Origin: Protopterus annectens
Taxonomy: Eukaryota; Chordata; Ceratodontiformes; Protopteridae
Direction: 5' to 3'
Assembly: GCF_019279795.1 (NCBI RefSeq)
Contig: NC_056747.1
Location: 999,107,682-999,171,681 of the forward strand
Length of the DNA stretch: 64,000 nucleotides
The notes beneath the pieces were generated by a model. It saw only the letters and a list, made by a program, of their open reading frames with translations. It searched no databases and had not been told where the DNA came from. Both the position numbers and the translations under genes were made by a program. The first letter of the stretch is position 1. Every line of letters starts with the position of its first letter. This document shows positions 1-10,668 of this stretch, in pieces.

Positions 1-348
1 CATGGTGATTAGTTTGTGCTTGGATACAACCACAGAGGAATTGACTACTGTTGTTGAGCAATGGTTGCCCATGTTTGTAATAACCAGATTAAGGATATTG
101 CTTCCTTTAGTGGGGGTAAGAATGAGCTGGTCCAGGGCATTGGAATTGATGAATTCCAGGAAGTATTGGGCCAGTGAATTGGTACATGAGTAGTTTTCCC
201 AGCTGATGGAGGGGTAGTTGAAGTCACCTAGTATGAGAGTATTGGGTTGGACTCTAATAGCTTCCAGGGTGCTTAGGAATGTGAAGTAAGAGTCTTGGGA
301 CATGGCTGGGGACCTATAGCAGGCAACAACCTGAATCTCTGTCTTATC
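1..348 (-). pseudogene. ORF2: CR1-like LINE endonuclease fragment (antisense)
   Basis: Read on the minus strand from about 348 down to 1, this encodes part of the apurinic-like endonuclease (EN) domain of a CR1-like LINE ORF2. A LGDFNYPSISWENYS-like block is followed by FLEFINSNALDQL and a TP-T-KGSNILNLVITN block, the segment around the conserved GD-N and D-V-TN motifs. It aligns by eye with the better copy at 36,042-36,400 (LLGDFNYPNIDWENYSS) and with the antisense copy at 18,090. The expected N..LDLV is N..LNLV here, so a conserved Asp has changed. The LINE 3' part would lie left of the window. The high-coordinate edge dissolves into MITE remnants. Confidence 0.75.
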
Positions 349-349
349 C

Positions 350-490
350 ATGTCTTACTCATGCTTTGCCCAAATTGCTTGTGCCAAGAGGTTGAGAGGT
401 ATGGTCCCTAGTTGTCATCCTTTGTCCCCAGATTTTTTTTATGACTTTTGTCCATATTTCTTGCTGTAAGAGTTTCAGAAGTATGTGTAC
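350..490. repeat. Nested end fragments of the CATACCTCTCAAC MITE
   Basis: Two short pieces resemble the right end of the MITE annotated at 491-813. A gccaagaggttgagaggtat segment lies near 380-400, and a ttgtccatatttcttgctg segment followed by a degraded terminus lies near 435-480. They look like truncated copies next to the LINE fragment. No coding signal. Confidence 0.5.
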
Positions 491-813
491 CATACCTCTC
501 AACTGTCCAGATTTTTGCAGAATGTCCAGCTTTTGCTCTCAAAATGTTGCTCTTTTACTCGTAATATTTGTGTTTGTTGCCATATTACTGTGATTATCTC
601 AGTATTGAACTCACTAAATAATTACATACATTTGTGTTTCATACTTCAAATCCTTTAGAAAATGCATCTTAACACAACCACTGTTATTCCAACACATTTC
701 TAAGTTTAACAGAACAGTATTTAAAAGTTATCCTAATTTTTGTGCCATTGCCCCCCCCCCCCCATTATGTCAGGCTTTGTCCAACTTTCTTGCTCTAAGA
801 GGATGAGAGCTAT
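491..813. mobile_element. MITE-like repeat, copy 1 (TIR CATACCTCTCAAC)
   Basis: A 323-bp unit begins CATACCTCTCAACTGTCCAG and ends with a segment whose reverse complement reads ATAGCTCTCATCCTCTTAG, so the ends form a degenerate terminal inverted repeat. It aligns along its whole length with 49,703-50,013, including the shared internal GAACTCACTAAATAA-type and GCATTTAAAAGT-type blocks, and in part with 46,770-46,875. It has no coding capacity and contains a C14 run at about 750-763. It is most simply a non-autonomous DNA transposon; the superfamily is not determined. Confidence 0.65.
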
Positions 814-1282
814 GATGTGTACAGCCCTGGTGATCATTGTGGTATTCCATGCAAATCTACAGACCATATGTGCTCTCCTTTACATGGACTTGATATCTGT
901 GCTCACCTACAAAGTTTCATGGCTAACTATACTGCTATGTGCCGCGAAACTTAACTTATGTGTGCCACACCTTATTAATATGCATTGAGTACTGCTGCAC
1001 ACTAACCGCCATCATGATCACAGATGCACTCTATGTAGGCTCTGCATGGAGCTTACACAGAGTTTGATGAATCCTGGGGATAATGAATGCAGTGATACAT
1101 TATATAGAAGAAACATTTATTTGAACTAGGACAGAGAAAAGACTTGTAGAATAGAGTGTGTGTTGTAACTTTAAAAAGCATTTCCAGGTATAGGCATGTG
1201 CATATGAATAGTGAGCATGTGCAGGCAGCATTGCCATTTTGAGAGAACAGACAGAGTGTTAACATGTATGAGTGTAGTAGTC
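814..1282. other. No recognisable feature
   Basis: AT-rich sequence between the MITE and the possible LTR segment. Short ORFs here show no family motif. Confidence 0.5.
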
Positions 1283-1416
1283 AGTCTGTTTATAAGTTTA
1301 AGTTTGAGTTACTAAGCTTCAATCCTGATATGTTTGTATATAAAAAAGCTGCTTGAACTGAGCCCACAACTGTTTGTCTGTTTTATCCTGACCACACGAG
1401 CGACATGGTGCCAGAA
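1283..1416 (+). promoter_or_regulatory. Possible LTR 3' edge with primer-binding-site-like motif
   Basis: A TATATAAAAAAG box (about 1,337-1,348) is followed about 60 bp later by a CA-terminated edge (ends at 1,405) and then TGGTGCCAGAA (1,406-1,416), which resembles the TGG-starting primer-binding sites that follow 5' LTRs. No matching second LTR and no gag reading frame follow within the next kilobase, so this could be a solo remnant or chance. Low confidence. Confidence 0.25.
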
Positions 1417-2047
1417 TTAAGAGTGCAATGTTTTCATGACATGAGGTGCAGAGTTGATGGTAAAGGTATATTGAGTACGTTGGGTGATACAGTGCTCAAA
1501 AGATTAAAAAAGGGCCAGAAATGAAGTTCAGGTAACCAAAACTTGCACAAACTATTTATTTTGCAAAGGAAACAAAACAAACATCTGTAAGGCACAAAAT
1601 GCATTAGTAATCAAATAAGTACCACAAAACGTATTATTAATCAAATGAAATGTACAAAATGCATTATTAATTAGACAAAGTGTTCAAAACCATGACATTG
1701 GATAAAACTATCAGAAATACTTATATGGGGTCAGAATTACCTCAGGTTTGCATAATGAGCATGTTTAAAGTAAAACGAGCACAAGAAAAGTATAATGAAC
1801 ATGATAAGAGGTTCAATGGGCATAATGAGTAAAATAAAAGGGCAAAATAAGCTTAGAAAAGTGAGGTGACTGCATATTCTTCAGTAATCAACAGTGTTTT
1901 GGCAAGAGCTACTATTTTGCATTGACTGAAGCCATTCAAAGCATAACTAGAGTTTTTCGAAGTATCTCAGAGTATGCAAAGTGTTTGCAGAGTGTGTGCT
2001 TTACTACAGTGTAATTATTTCAAAGGGGGGATTCATTAATCCTCCGT
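1417..2047. other. AT-rich sequence without recognised genes
   Basis: Locally repetitive phrases of the type caaaatgcattagtaatcaaat recur three times at about 1,595-1,680 (aaaatgcatta / aaaacgtatta / aaaatgcatta), suggesting an old short tandem repeat of roughly 35-40 bp. Nothing coding is recognised. Confidence 0.4.
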
Positions 2048-2129
2048 GTAGGACAAACTAAGTCCTACTTGGAGATTGCCGTCTAAGAGTTAGACGTCAG
2101 TGCGTCATGCATATGCATGAGGACGCACT
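2048..2129. repeat. Three consecutive hairpins
   Basis: Three inverted repeats follow each other: GTAGGAC/GTCCTAC (2,048-2,054 and 2,062-2,068), GTCTAA/TTAGAC (2,081-2,086 and 2,090-2,095) and AGTGCGTC/GACGCACT (2,099-2,106 and 2,122-2,129) around a palindromic ATGCATATGCAT core. They lie at the left margin of the Harbinger-like block and may mark a foldback terminus. Confidence 0.6.
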
Positions 2130-2466
2130 AACTCAACTCCCAGGCTAACATGGAGCATGTAGGAGTGCAGGGGGTGTGACAGACTGCCAAGCAGTCCAAA
2201 TATCCACGCCCCTGCAAATGCCTCTGCAAATGTTAGCAGATATGAGCAAGTCTGCTCAAATGTGCATACCCCCAACACCACACTCCCCCACATTAAAAAG
2301 CCCTGTATAAATGAAATAAAATGTAAAACAATTTTTTTTTTATTATTCATCATATAGTTGCCCATATTTGCATGTGTGTGCACGGGTGTACCCATTGCTT
2401 AGCTACAGTCAGCAGTTTAGACATCGAAGAGGATAATAAACCACTTATATGCAAATTAAGCCAAAT

Positions 2467-2540
2467 AACAATAGTGTAGTGGTAGAGCCTTCACTCAAAG
2501 AAGAGGCATTCCTGGTTCGAATCCCACCACTCCCCTCTCC
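2467..2540 (+). repeat. tRNA-like segment (module D)
   Basis: A GTGTAGTGGTAGAGC A-box-like stretch is followed about 35 bp later by GGTTCGAATCCC, a perfect RNA polymerase III B-box. The downstream TCTCCTTTTT could act as a terminator. The acceptor stem does not pair, so this is tRNA-derived (SINE-like) rather than a functional tRNA gene. Confidence 0.55.
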
Positions 2541-2699
2541 TTTTTCAGTAGGAAATCTGTGCATAAAAATAAATCCTGACATTTACCTTTTAAATTATAT
2601 TAAAAAGCATCGAAATGGCCCATGTAATAGTGAACGATATTTTAAATATATATAAGAAAGTGAAATGGACATGCAGAATAATGAATGCATAAGTAACCT

Positions 2700-2990
2700 A
2701 TCTTAAGACATGTGAAGCACTGCTAAGCAATGTTTACTAGTATTAAGCACAGTTAAGAATAACTTCCCATAGCTAATCACTGCTTTAACTAGCGCAATAT
2801 AATTGCCCATAGCTAAGCACTGCTTTAACTAGCGCAATAGCTTTGCGCGGAACTGTGCATCACGCCAACTAGTGAAAACCAAACATGTTTGCGCGGAGGT
2901 GCACACCATGCTAACTAGCACAACGTCGGGCAACATAGAGCAACGTCGAGCAACATTGGGCAAAGTTGAGCAAAGTCGGCTAAACACAGC
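2700..2990. repeat. Degenerate short-motif array (GCTAAGCACTGC / GAGCAACGTC type)
   Basis: Many near-copies of 10-14 bp motifs occur: cactgctaagcaa, cactgctttaactagcgcaat (twice, at about 2,785 and 2,820), gcgcggaactg/gcgcggaggtg, and gagcaacgtcg/gggcaaagttg. Similar arrays sit beside tRNA-like segments at 5,905-6,060 and 20,360-20,515, always on the 3' side of the tRNA-like unit in its own orientation. Confidence 0.55.
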
Positions 2991-3027
2991 CACATCCCCT
3001 ACTGGTCAGGCCAGTAGTAAAATAAAA

Positions 3028-3102
3028 AAGCAATGACAGGTCTCGAACCCAGGATAGTGTGCACCATAATCACATTAATAATCCACTAAGCCATGACAGC
3101 AT
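3028..3102 (-). repeat. tRNA-like module A
   Basis: On the minus strand it reads ATGGCTTAGTGG (A-box region), a 40-bp middle part, CCTGGGTTCGAGACC (B-box region), then CATTGCTTTTTTATTTT and a CTGGCCTGACCAG palindrome. The same order occurs at 6,088-6,168 (minus) and 20,260-20,355 (plus). The cloverleaf stems are not preserved, so it is a SINE-like derivative. Confidence 0.65.
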
Positions 3103-3291
3103 TTGATGTTCATGGACTGTCAACACACATACATATGAATCAAAGTTTACACAGTGCTAAGCAGGTGTGCACTCAGTTGAGAACTTTCAAATCCAGCCAA
3201 TCACAAATAAGTGCGGGAAAAGAGGAATATATAAGCTCCATAGGCGGGAATATTCACCATAACTGGTTGCAGCTCCCATCTGCAGGCAACA

Positions 3292-3763
3292 ATGGCTGGT
3301 GTCGGAGAGGGCTCTCGCTTCCAAGTGCAACGGTGGGGCATTGAGGAGTCAAAACAGATGGTTTGGCTCCTCGTCCATTGTCATGATGCTAGACTCTTGC
3401 AGGGCCAGTTTCAGGGCATGGAATACAAAGTGGAGGCTGGGAACCATCTTGCACATGAACTCACCAGTGCCACAGGCATCCCTCGGACTGGTGAGCAGGG
3501 CAGACATCACCATGCAGACCTGAAGAGACGCAAGCAGGACCTACTGAACCAATGGATACAGGAGGCCCATGGGATGCAAAATGCTGCACCACTGAGTAGG
3601 TAGCCATGGATTGAAGCATGTAAAAATTGCTAGTGTAGTCGATAGTATGGATAGGAATATGTCTCAATATAATTTCATTTACTTCACAGCTGCAGGTGTC
3701 CGTGCTGCGAATCAGCAAACCTATGCAGATAGGCTGCTAAGGCTGCGCCACCAGGCAGATTAG
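3292..3763 (+). CDS. Harbinger-type Myb/SANT-like protein, two exons
   Basis: Exon 1 (3,292-3,595) starts at MAGVGEGSRF and carries a Myb/SANT-like trihelix: W-GIEESKQMVWLLVHCHDA (helix 1), then GIPRTGEQGRHHHADLKRR (recognition-helix region, about residues 65-85). Such proteins act with PIF/Harbinger DDE transposases in DNA binding and nuclear import. A GTAGGT donor at 3,596 and a TTCACTTCACAG-type acceptor ending at 3,689 (after an AT/T-rich tract) join exon 1 (phase 1) to exon 2 (3,690-3,763), giving AGVRAANQ..YADRLLRLRHQAD and a TAG stop. The spliced frame is 125 codons with no break. Without splicing the frame stops at 3,601. The splice is inferred from consensus and frame continuity. A tRNA-like module lies 190 bp upstream and a tandem repeat with polyadenylation signals follows directly. 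Confidence 0.65.
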
Positions 3764-3770
3764 TAATTGT

Positions 3771-4122
3771 TCTGCATGTACTGTTTTATAAAATAAGTGA
3801 GAGAGCCTGGCTAAAAGTGTCTCAGCCCAATAATAAAGGTATAATAAGGCGTGAATAACCTCTCTGCATGAACTGTTATATAAAATAAGTAAGAGAGCCT
3901 GAAAAAGAGTGTTGTAACCCATTAATAAAGGTATAATAAGTCCTGAATTATTTATCTGCATGTATTGTTATATAGAATAAGTGAGAGAGCTAGAAAGAGT
4001 GTTGTAAACCATAAATGAAGGTATAATACATCCTGAATAAGATGTCTGCATGCACTGTAATAACAAATAAATGAGAGAGCCACTAAAAACGTGTGTAATG
4101 TAATTAATAAAGGTATAACAGC
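3771..4122 (+). repeat. Four tandem ~91-bp repeats with AATAAA motifs
   Basis: Units start with TCTGCATG at about 3,771, 3,863, 3,955 and 4,045 (spacing 92, 92, 90). Each contains a CTGT..TATA..AATAA block, GAGAGAGCC, and most contain AATAAAGGTATAA. The array begins 8 bp after the Myb stop codon, so it is probably the gene's 3' UTR or poly(A) region. Confidence 0.8.
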
Positions 4123-5038
4123 TGTAGTGTGTCCGTGTCACTTTCTTTGAAATGTAGATGTACTCTTGCAGTATAGAACTAGCAGTGTTGTATTAAGTGC
4201 TGTCAACCAACACTTGGGTAGGCCCATAGAAAGAGCACAAAGGGAGTGCCAGTATCTCTTATAACAGTCCCCAACTGTCGTTTCAAGGCTAGCATGTATA
4301 GGTAAATCTGGCACATGAGTAGCTTATAATTGTGTGCATCGGAAATGTCAGTGCACTGCAAAAAATGTAGGGGGCTGTTAAAATTTAACTGGTAATGTCA
4401 CCTGAACACATCCAGATATGTAGACATATGAATATAAATAAAATATATAAATGCATAGCAGTAACATCTGCATCATGGACAGTTTGTATATTAGATACAG
4501 GTCAGGTACATAATGAACTAGCAAAACACATCCCACAAAGTACTGGACATTGCCTAGTGTAATAATACATGTAGTGGATATATACCTGCAGTCAATAGGA
4601 ATGTAGTGTAAACTATAAGTTCATATAAGTTGTTAATGGAGGTATCTTTTTACACCCTACTGTATGTGCATAGACAATCAATTCCACACCTCAATGGGTA
4701 TGTGTAATCTCATAACATTTGTTGGGACATATGTCCTATTGGTTCATAAATATCTGCATAACTTTGATGCATGTGCCCTGTTCAAACACCACAGTCCTGG
4801 TGGCCTGTTGCCACCATTCATTCCAACATGCTGGTGGAATGTCCACTGTCGTTCAATATATGCATGTGTTATGCTTGCTGTTCAACTGTTGGAACTCTGG
4901 TGTGTTGGGTTAATGGGAATATTACTGCATTCTGTTACAACTAATTTGGAATGCTATTGGCTATATTGTCATTAAATTCACCTAAACACAGAACATATAG
5001 GAAGGCCCATCCCAGCGGACCCACCTGTCCCACCTCAG
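4123..5038. other. Non-coding stretch between array and candidate exon
   Basis: No protein family is recognised. The sequence ends with a polypyrimidine-type acceptor (CCCACCTCAG at 5,029-5,038) in front of the candidate exon. It could be an intron or an intergenic part of the Harbinger-like element. Confidence 0.45.
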
Positions 5039-5281
5039 CTGGCGATGGCACCTGGCACCAGCAGGTCCAGTGCCCAGCCCGGGACCTCCTCCTCCATTGG
5101 TCCTGTGCCACCTTCGGGTGGAAGCACTGCAGGGGATGGGGTTCACCCCCCCTTGCAAGCTTGGCCAGAGGAGGGACGCCTGTCACCCTCTGAAGGGTCC
5201 GAGCTGTGGTGCATAGGGAGATCCAGCATTCAGTCGCTGATCCCCTACACCAGCTCGAGGCAAGAGTGGCGTGACAAACGG
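5039..5281 (+). CDS. Candidate internal exon of a Harbinger-linked gene
   Basis: An 81-codon phase-0 block is bounded by an acceptor (CCTCAG before 5,039) and a strong donor (GG|GTGAGC at 5,282). It is locally GC-rich and reads MAPGTSRSSAQPGTSSS.. then PYTSSRQEWRDKR, a low-complexity Ser/Pro/Gly-rich linker followed by a charged end. A related sequence lies at 60,580-60,900 (GSTALADGAVVPS against GSTAGDGVHPP), followed by similar downstream sequence. The function is not recognised. It may be an exon of a Myb-like gene, but its phase does not match the exon 1 donor at 3,595, so the link is unproven. Confidence 0.4.
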
Positions 5282-5904
5282 GTGAGCCTGCCCTTCCTAC
5301 ACAGCCCCCAGCACAGTCACCCTCCAGGCTGTGAAGGTGCAGTGGTGACTGCTCATGGGTGGGGATCTCAGTTCCACTATTACCATCTGTGGGCTCATGG
5401 GCTTGCGATTTTCAAACATCCTTCCCTGTCAATTGTGTTCACCCACCCCATGTGTTATATTCTGCCCCTGTATGTGTCTTGTTTGTCTTGTCTGTTTACC
5501 TCCCCAACCTACCTACAAAAACATACCTACTTCTCCTACGCCACATTCCACTCTCACCTGAAAAAAAAAAATGGGCAATCTGCTCCCGCAAAAAAATTAC
5601 GCCCCATACATAGCTGCCCATTTTGCACAGATGTCCGCTGGACACAGAAACTGAAATTCAATTGGCAGTACAACACACTTTGTTGTCCTCACCCCTCTCT
5701 TAGGGGTGGAAGGTTTAAAAATTCCCTCCAAATTACTAGTATATGCACAGCTGTTGCTGTTAAAGAAATGGGCAGCTATGGACCTTCCCTACACCCATCC
5801 TGCACATCCCGAGCTGTTTTCTCTACTGTCTTTCCCTCTTTGTGCCCTTTTTTCACTGCTTTCCTATCTCCCCATTTTCTTTTCTTTCAAAGAAATGAGC
5901 GTGG
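5282..5904 (+). other. Conserved non-coding flank shared with 60.9-61.45 kb
   Basis: The open frame from 5,045 continues to 5,911, but codon-like character stops at the donor. This stretch aligns by eye with 60,930-61,450: AAATGGGCA, CATACATA..CCATTT, TACAACA, and GAAATGGGCAGCTATGG against GAAATGGGTAGCTATAA. It is probably the 3' region of the same Harbinger-like element. Confidence 0.5.
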
Positions 5905-6060
5905 GGGTTAGCAGGAGTAAGCACTTTTAAGCAGTAGTTAGCGGGCTTGAGCGAGTTTGTGCTTGTGTACGTTTAGCTAAGTATTGCTAAGCATTGTGCA
6001 AACCCACGCAAACCCGCTTACAACGGCTTAAAAGTGTCTTAGACACCCTGCATATGAGGG
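5905..6060. repeat. Degenerate motif array (AAGCAGTAGTTAGC type)
   Basis: Repeated GTTAGCAGGAGTAAGCAC, TTTAAGCAGTAGTTAGC, TAGCTAAGTATTGCTAAGC and CAAACCCGC motifs. In module orientation (minus strand) the array follows tRNA-like module B. Confidence 0.55.
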
Positions 6061-6084
6061 CCCTTGTTCTGCTCAGCAGCAAAA

Positions 6085-6168
6085 TAAAACACCATTGTCA
6101 GTCTCGAACCCCAGACCTTGGACACACTAGACTGCATGAAGTACCACTAAGCCACAGTAGACATAGAG
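6085..6168 (-). repeat. tRNA-like module B
   Basis: The minus strand reads GTGGCTTAGTGGTAC, a middle segment, CTGGGGTTCGAGAC (B-box), CAATGGTGTTTTATTTT and GCTGCTGAGCAG. It matches the order of modules A and C. It lies at the right edge of the Harbinger-like block and points inward. Confidence 0.65.
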
Positions 6169-6179
6169 CAGGTTGTTAC

Positions 6180-7040
6180 TGAAATATATATATCATGCAT
6201 CAGAATGTGTGAATGTCAATGAAAGATAGGAATGCTATAACACAAAACCTGTTCTGTGGAACTTTACCAGCAGCTGTTGTGGAATTGTATTACATGACTG
6301 TGATAACAGAACCACACATTCTAGCAACAAATAATTTTACTGCAGCACTCTACAACCCGCACACAGTATCCCACACAAATGTACAAATTACCACTGTGTT
6401 TAAGGTACAGCAAGGATGTAGGTAGGCATACTCAGTACTGGAATTGTTCAGTTTCCATGAGCATCCTGTGATAATGTCAACAAAATAAAAAGCACAAACT
6501 GTGCAGAAGTGAGTACATTAATATCCACAGTATAGCAGTTCCCAAACAGTTCATTTGCCAAATGAAAACATCTCAATAACTACATATGTATGGCAGCTAA
6601 TTGTATAAGTAGAAAATAAACTAAATACTCCCATGTAGCTTGTGTTAGCATTTGTAGGGGTGAGTACAATTCTGCACTGTCAACTCTGTACTGGAAGTGG
6701 CAACACTCAGGTCTGAGTACAACATTCAAATCACTGGCTACACCCCTAGCTTCATATATAAGAAGTATACCAACCTTCTGACTTACACTACGGTGTCCAC
6801 AGCAAACAAGCATGGGCCCAACTTTGGAAAACTGAAAGGCCTATGCCTACCTGACCTAGAAATTTATAGTATTGGGTTGCTATGACAGTGAGTACTGCAA
6901 TTACCACACAGCAGGCTGCATGCAATTACCAAATGGTGGCCACCAATGGGTGCAGAGGCCATCACATGCACATGTGCAGATACCTCTAAAAGCAGGCTAT
7001 ACTTGCTGTCCACACATGCAATCATTTAATTGCAGCCACG
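6180..7040. other. No recognisable feature
   Basis: AT-rich sequence with short unconnected ORFs and no motif that I recognise on either strand. Confidence 0.5.
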
Positions 7041-7183
7041 GAGAGAGAGAGAGAGCGAGAGTGAGCAAGCAAGAATGAGAGACACAAAGACACACACAGA
7101 CAGAAGACAGACAGCCACCGACAACAACAACAGCAACAGCCACAGCAACAGCAAAAAAAAAAAAAAAAAATCAACATTAAAAA

Positions 7184-7242
<59 letters not shown>

Positions 7243-7254
7243 TATATAAATGTA
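7041..7254. repeat. Compound low-complexity tract ending in (TA)n
   Basis: (GA)n at 7,041-7,056, (CA/GA)n and (CAACAG)n to about 7,150, poly(A) at about 7,153-7,170 and 7,178-7,190, then about 60 bp of (TA)n to 7,254 with a few interruptions. ORFs through it translate to IYIYIY or FFFF and are artefacts. Confidence 0.95.
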
Positions 7255-8351
<1,097 letters not shown>

Positions 8352-9235
8352 CAGGGTCATATTTACTGTGACAGATGCCTGGTGACAAAGCCATGGACTC
8401 AAGCTCAATGTTGAAACTGCATTGACATCCCTTCTGGTAAAAACTCCGTATCCATGAACTACCACATATATGGTAGTCTACTTAACACCGAAAGTGTGAT
8501 GAGAGACCATGGGACACAGGTGGACAGTAGTCTCCCCTTTGATAATCACAGTGACACACTAGTCATGTAGTCTATCTACCTGCCACACCTCATCACAAAA
8601 GGTGTGTCATCCAGGAAAATATAGGTCAGTGTTCACCTCTACTCATCACACATAAAGCCCATTATAGAGTATAATGCCCCATGTGGTATGTACCTCACAA
8701 GACATCCACAGCAACTGGAAACGACAAAGACATACCTCACAAAGAGTAATATCAGCCTCAAATAGATGCCCTATGCAGACCATCTCACAAACCCACAACT
8801 ACACTGTGTTGCATACCACCTACCCAGAGGTGACCTCTGCCTAACATACTAAGCTGTGTAAAAACCAGAGCTGTTGAACATGCTGCACATAAACAGATCA
8901 CAATCTCTACAAGCTACATGCTCTAGGGACCCAAACCTTTTGACCACAATAAACAGCACATTCTGGAGGGATATATTCCCATCGCAGAGACATCCCATAC
9001 TCTGGAACAAACCAACTATCCATAGCAAACAAAGCTAATAATTAGCAGTCGTCATAAATAATCATGAAGATTGTTTGGGAGATAGTGAATACACCCAGGC
9101 AATCACCTCTGTGTCTCTGCTTGAAAGGGCCACGTGAAATGCAATGACCTGTGTGTCAAAGGCCAGGGTAGCGTATGGCTAGGCTTATTTAGGCCCTAGG
9201 GCCAATAGCCTCTTACCTACCTATGAAGTGATACA
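8352..9235 (+). pseudogene. ORF2: CR1-like LINE ORF2 3' fragment
   Basis: This fragment corresponds to the C-terminal third of the CR1-like ORF2 at 37,700-38,600. Across several frames it reads [25 protein letters not shown], ..VMRDHGTQVDSSLPFDNHSD, and farther on the equivalents of YLTRH-QQLE and RSRDVNLSTKIN. It ends with the family 3' tail (GGCTAGGCTTATTTAGGCCCTAGGGC, in part) also seen at 38,555-38,585. It is 5' truncated right after a (TA)n(GA)n tract and carries many stops and frameshifts. Confidence 0.75.
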
Positions 9236-10257
9236 CACCTACATGTACTTGTTGCAATAATTGCTATGTGAGTTTGACTGAGTGTGATGGTGAATGTGTT
9301 GATGAATGTGTCAGAGTTTGGTTTATGTGTGATAGCTTAGTGGGAAACTGTTTCTGTCATGGTATTATGTGTCCTAGCTGTGATCCCAGCAAAAGATGTG
9401 TATACAATTGCTAGGCTGAAAAAGCAGTATGCCATACGTTCTGACATAGTCACTTGTTGTCGACTGAGGTGCCCATTGTAGGCTAAAGCAGTACATGCAT
9501 GCTTATTGAGTGTTACTGCTGGTGAATCCAACTCCTGTATGAACTGTAGTACTACCTGAAGCTGTATGCCTACACAGCACAGTATGGTGTACGTCCACAT
9601 TTATTGGAACCACTGTTCCATGTGCTCCCTGTAGTTCTCACAGATTACATACCTCAGGCATATGGTCTCGTAACTACTGACACACAGTACTGTAAGGTAC
9701 ACAGGTAAAAGTCAACTGAGTTTGATGTGTGTGTGTGTATTCCTGTACCATGGCCTCAGTCATATGTGTGTTACATGATATAACTGCTTATCTAGCAACA
9801 TGTATAGTGTAGTACAGCAGTATGCCACCTATATTCATGAATGTGCACATATGTTAGGCAGGGGTCTGCCATCAATGACTAGTGCGGTATACTGGTGATA
9901 CTGTCACTGGACTTTGCAATCACTGCAATGGATTACACTTTTCATGATGCATTAGCATGATATATACCTCCTGTGTCTAGGTTGTGCATTGCGTCGCATA
10001 CAGTGTGCCATGTACTGTTGTATAGTATTACATACTGTTGTAAGTTTGTTGCTGTGCAAAACGTGGTTTGATATATAGAGTGTGCCAGGCCCTGTCAGGC
10101 AGTTGTGGGTTGAGTATTGAGATGTGGTATTGAAAGTGTGTATCTTCTGACAGCCAATAGGTTGCTATATATGACAGTTAATTGATATCTGTACATTAGA
10201 AATATACATGTGCCTCATGACTTGCTCACACATATTGTTGCATTTTATTCCAGGGTT
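9236..10257. other. No recognisable feature; upstream of Myb gene 2
   Basis: Contains a TTTTATTCCAGGGTT acceptor-like site just before the ATG at 10,258, so a non-coding first exon may lie in this stretch. Nothing else is recognised. Confidence 0.4.
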
Positions 10258-10668
10258 ATGTCCCACCATCGTAATCCCGCCTATAGCATGGCAGAGGAAG
10301 AGGTTATAACATCCAGCCTGGTGCAGCAGTATGCCCTGCTGTTCTCTAGAACCAGCCAGGACCAGCATGAGCAGACTGCGCTGTGGCAAGAGCTTGTCCA
10401 TCGGGTAAATGACATAGGCATGCATAACCGGACATATGAGCAGGTACGCCATCACTGCAGTGATTTAATTAGGCATGTCCGGCAGAGTGCATCTGATATC
10501 CGCAGACAGCAGCTTGCCACAGGTGGGGGGTAGCCATCCATACTCCCCTCATCAGAGTGGAGGAGCTGCTCCTGAGCCAGGTGGCTCATGGCCAACAACA
10601 ACCCCAACAACTAACGTGTGTCATCATGGAGGCCAGAGTCACCCAGCAAGCTGACATGGAATGTGCAG
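10258..10668 (+). pseudogene. Harbinger-type Myb/SANT-like gene 2, exon 1
   Basis: From MSHHRNPAYSMAEEEV the frame encodes a Myb/SANT-like domain: FSMAEEEV-type helix 1 (YSMAEEEVITSSLVQQYALL), ALWQELVHRVNDIG (helix 2), and RTYEQVRHHCSDLIRHVR (recognition-helix region). The frame is broken by one indel at the G6 run at 10,525-10,530. Beyond it another frame stays open (AIHTPLIRVEELLLSQ to ADMECA) up to a CAG|GTAACA donor at 10,669, phase 1. Downstream residues (EELLLSQV..QQQPQQ..MEARVTQQ) are typical of the flexible linker after the Myb domain. It would bind the element's termini and partner the DDE transposase. Confidence 0.65.

Noticed and set aside
2467..2540. Functional tRNA gene
   Set aside because: A- and B-boxes are present but acceptor and anticodon stems do not pair; treated as tRNA-derived repeat. 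The same holds for 3,028, 6,085, 20,260 and 51,550.
3771..4122. CRISPR-like array
   Set aside because: Units are contiguous tandem copies with no separate constant repeat and variable spacer, and the genome is clearly eukaryotic. Also applies to 30,120-30,416 and 15,412-16,222.
5045..5911. 288-codon ORF taken as one protein
   Set aside because: Only the first 79 codons have coding character and a strong GTGAGC donor follows; the rest is AT-rich with no motif and is better seen as non-coding flank.
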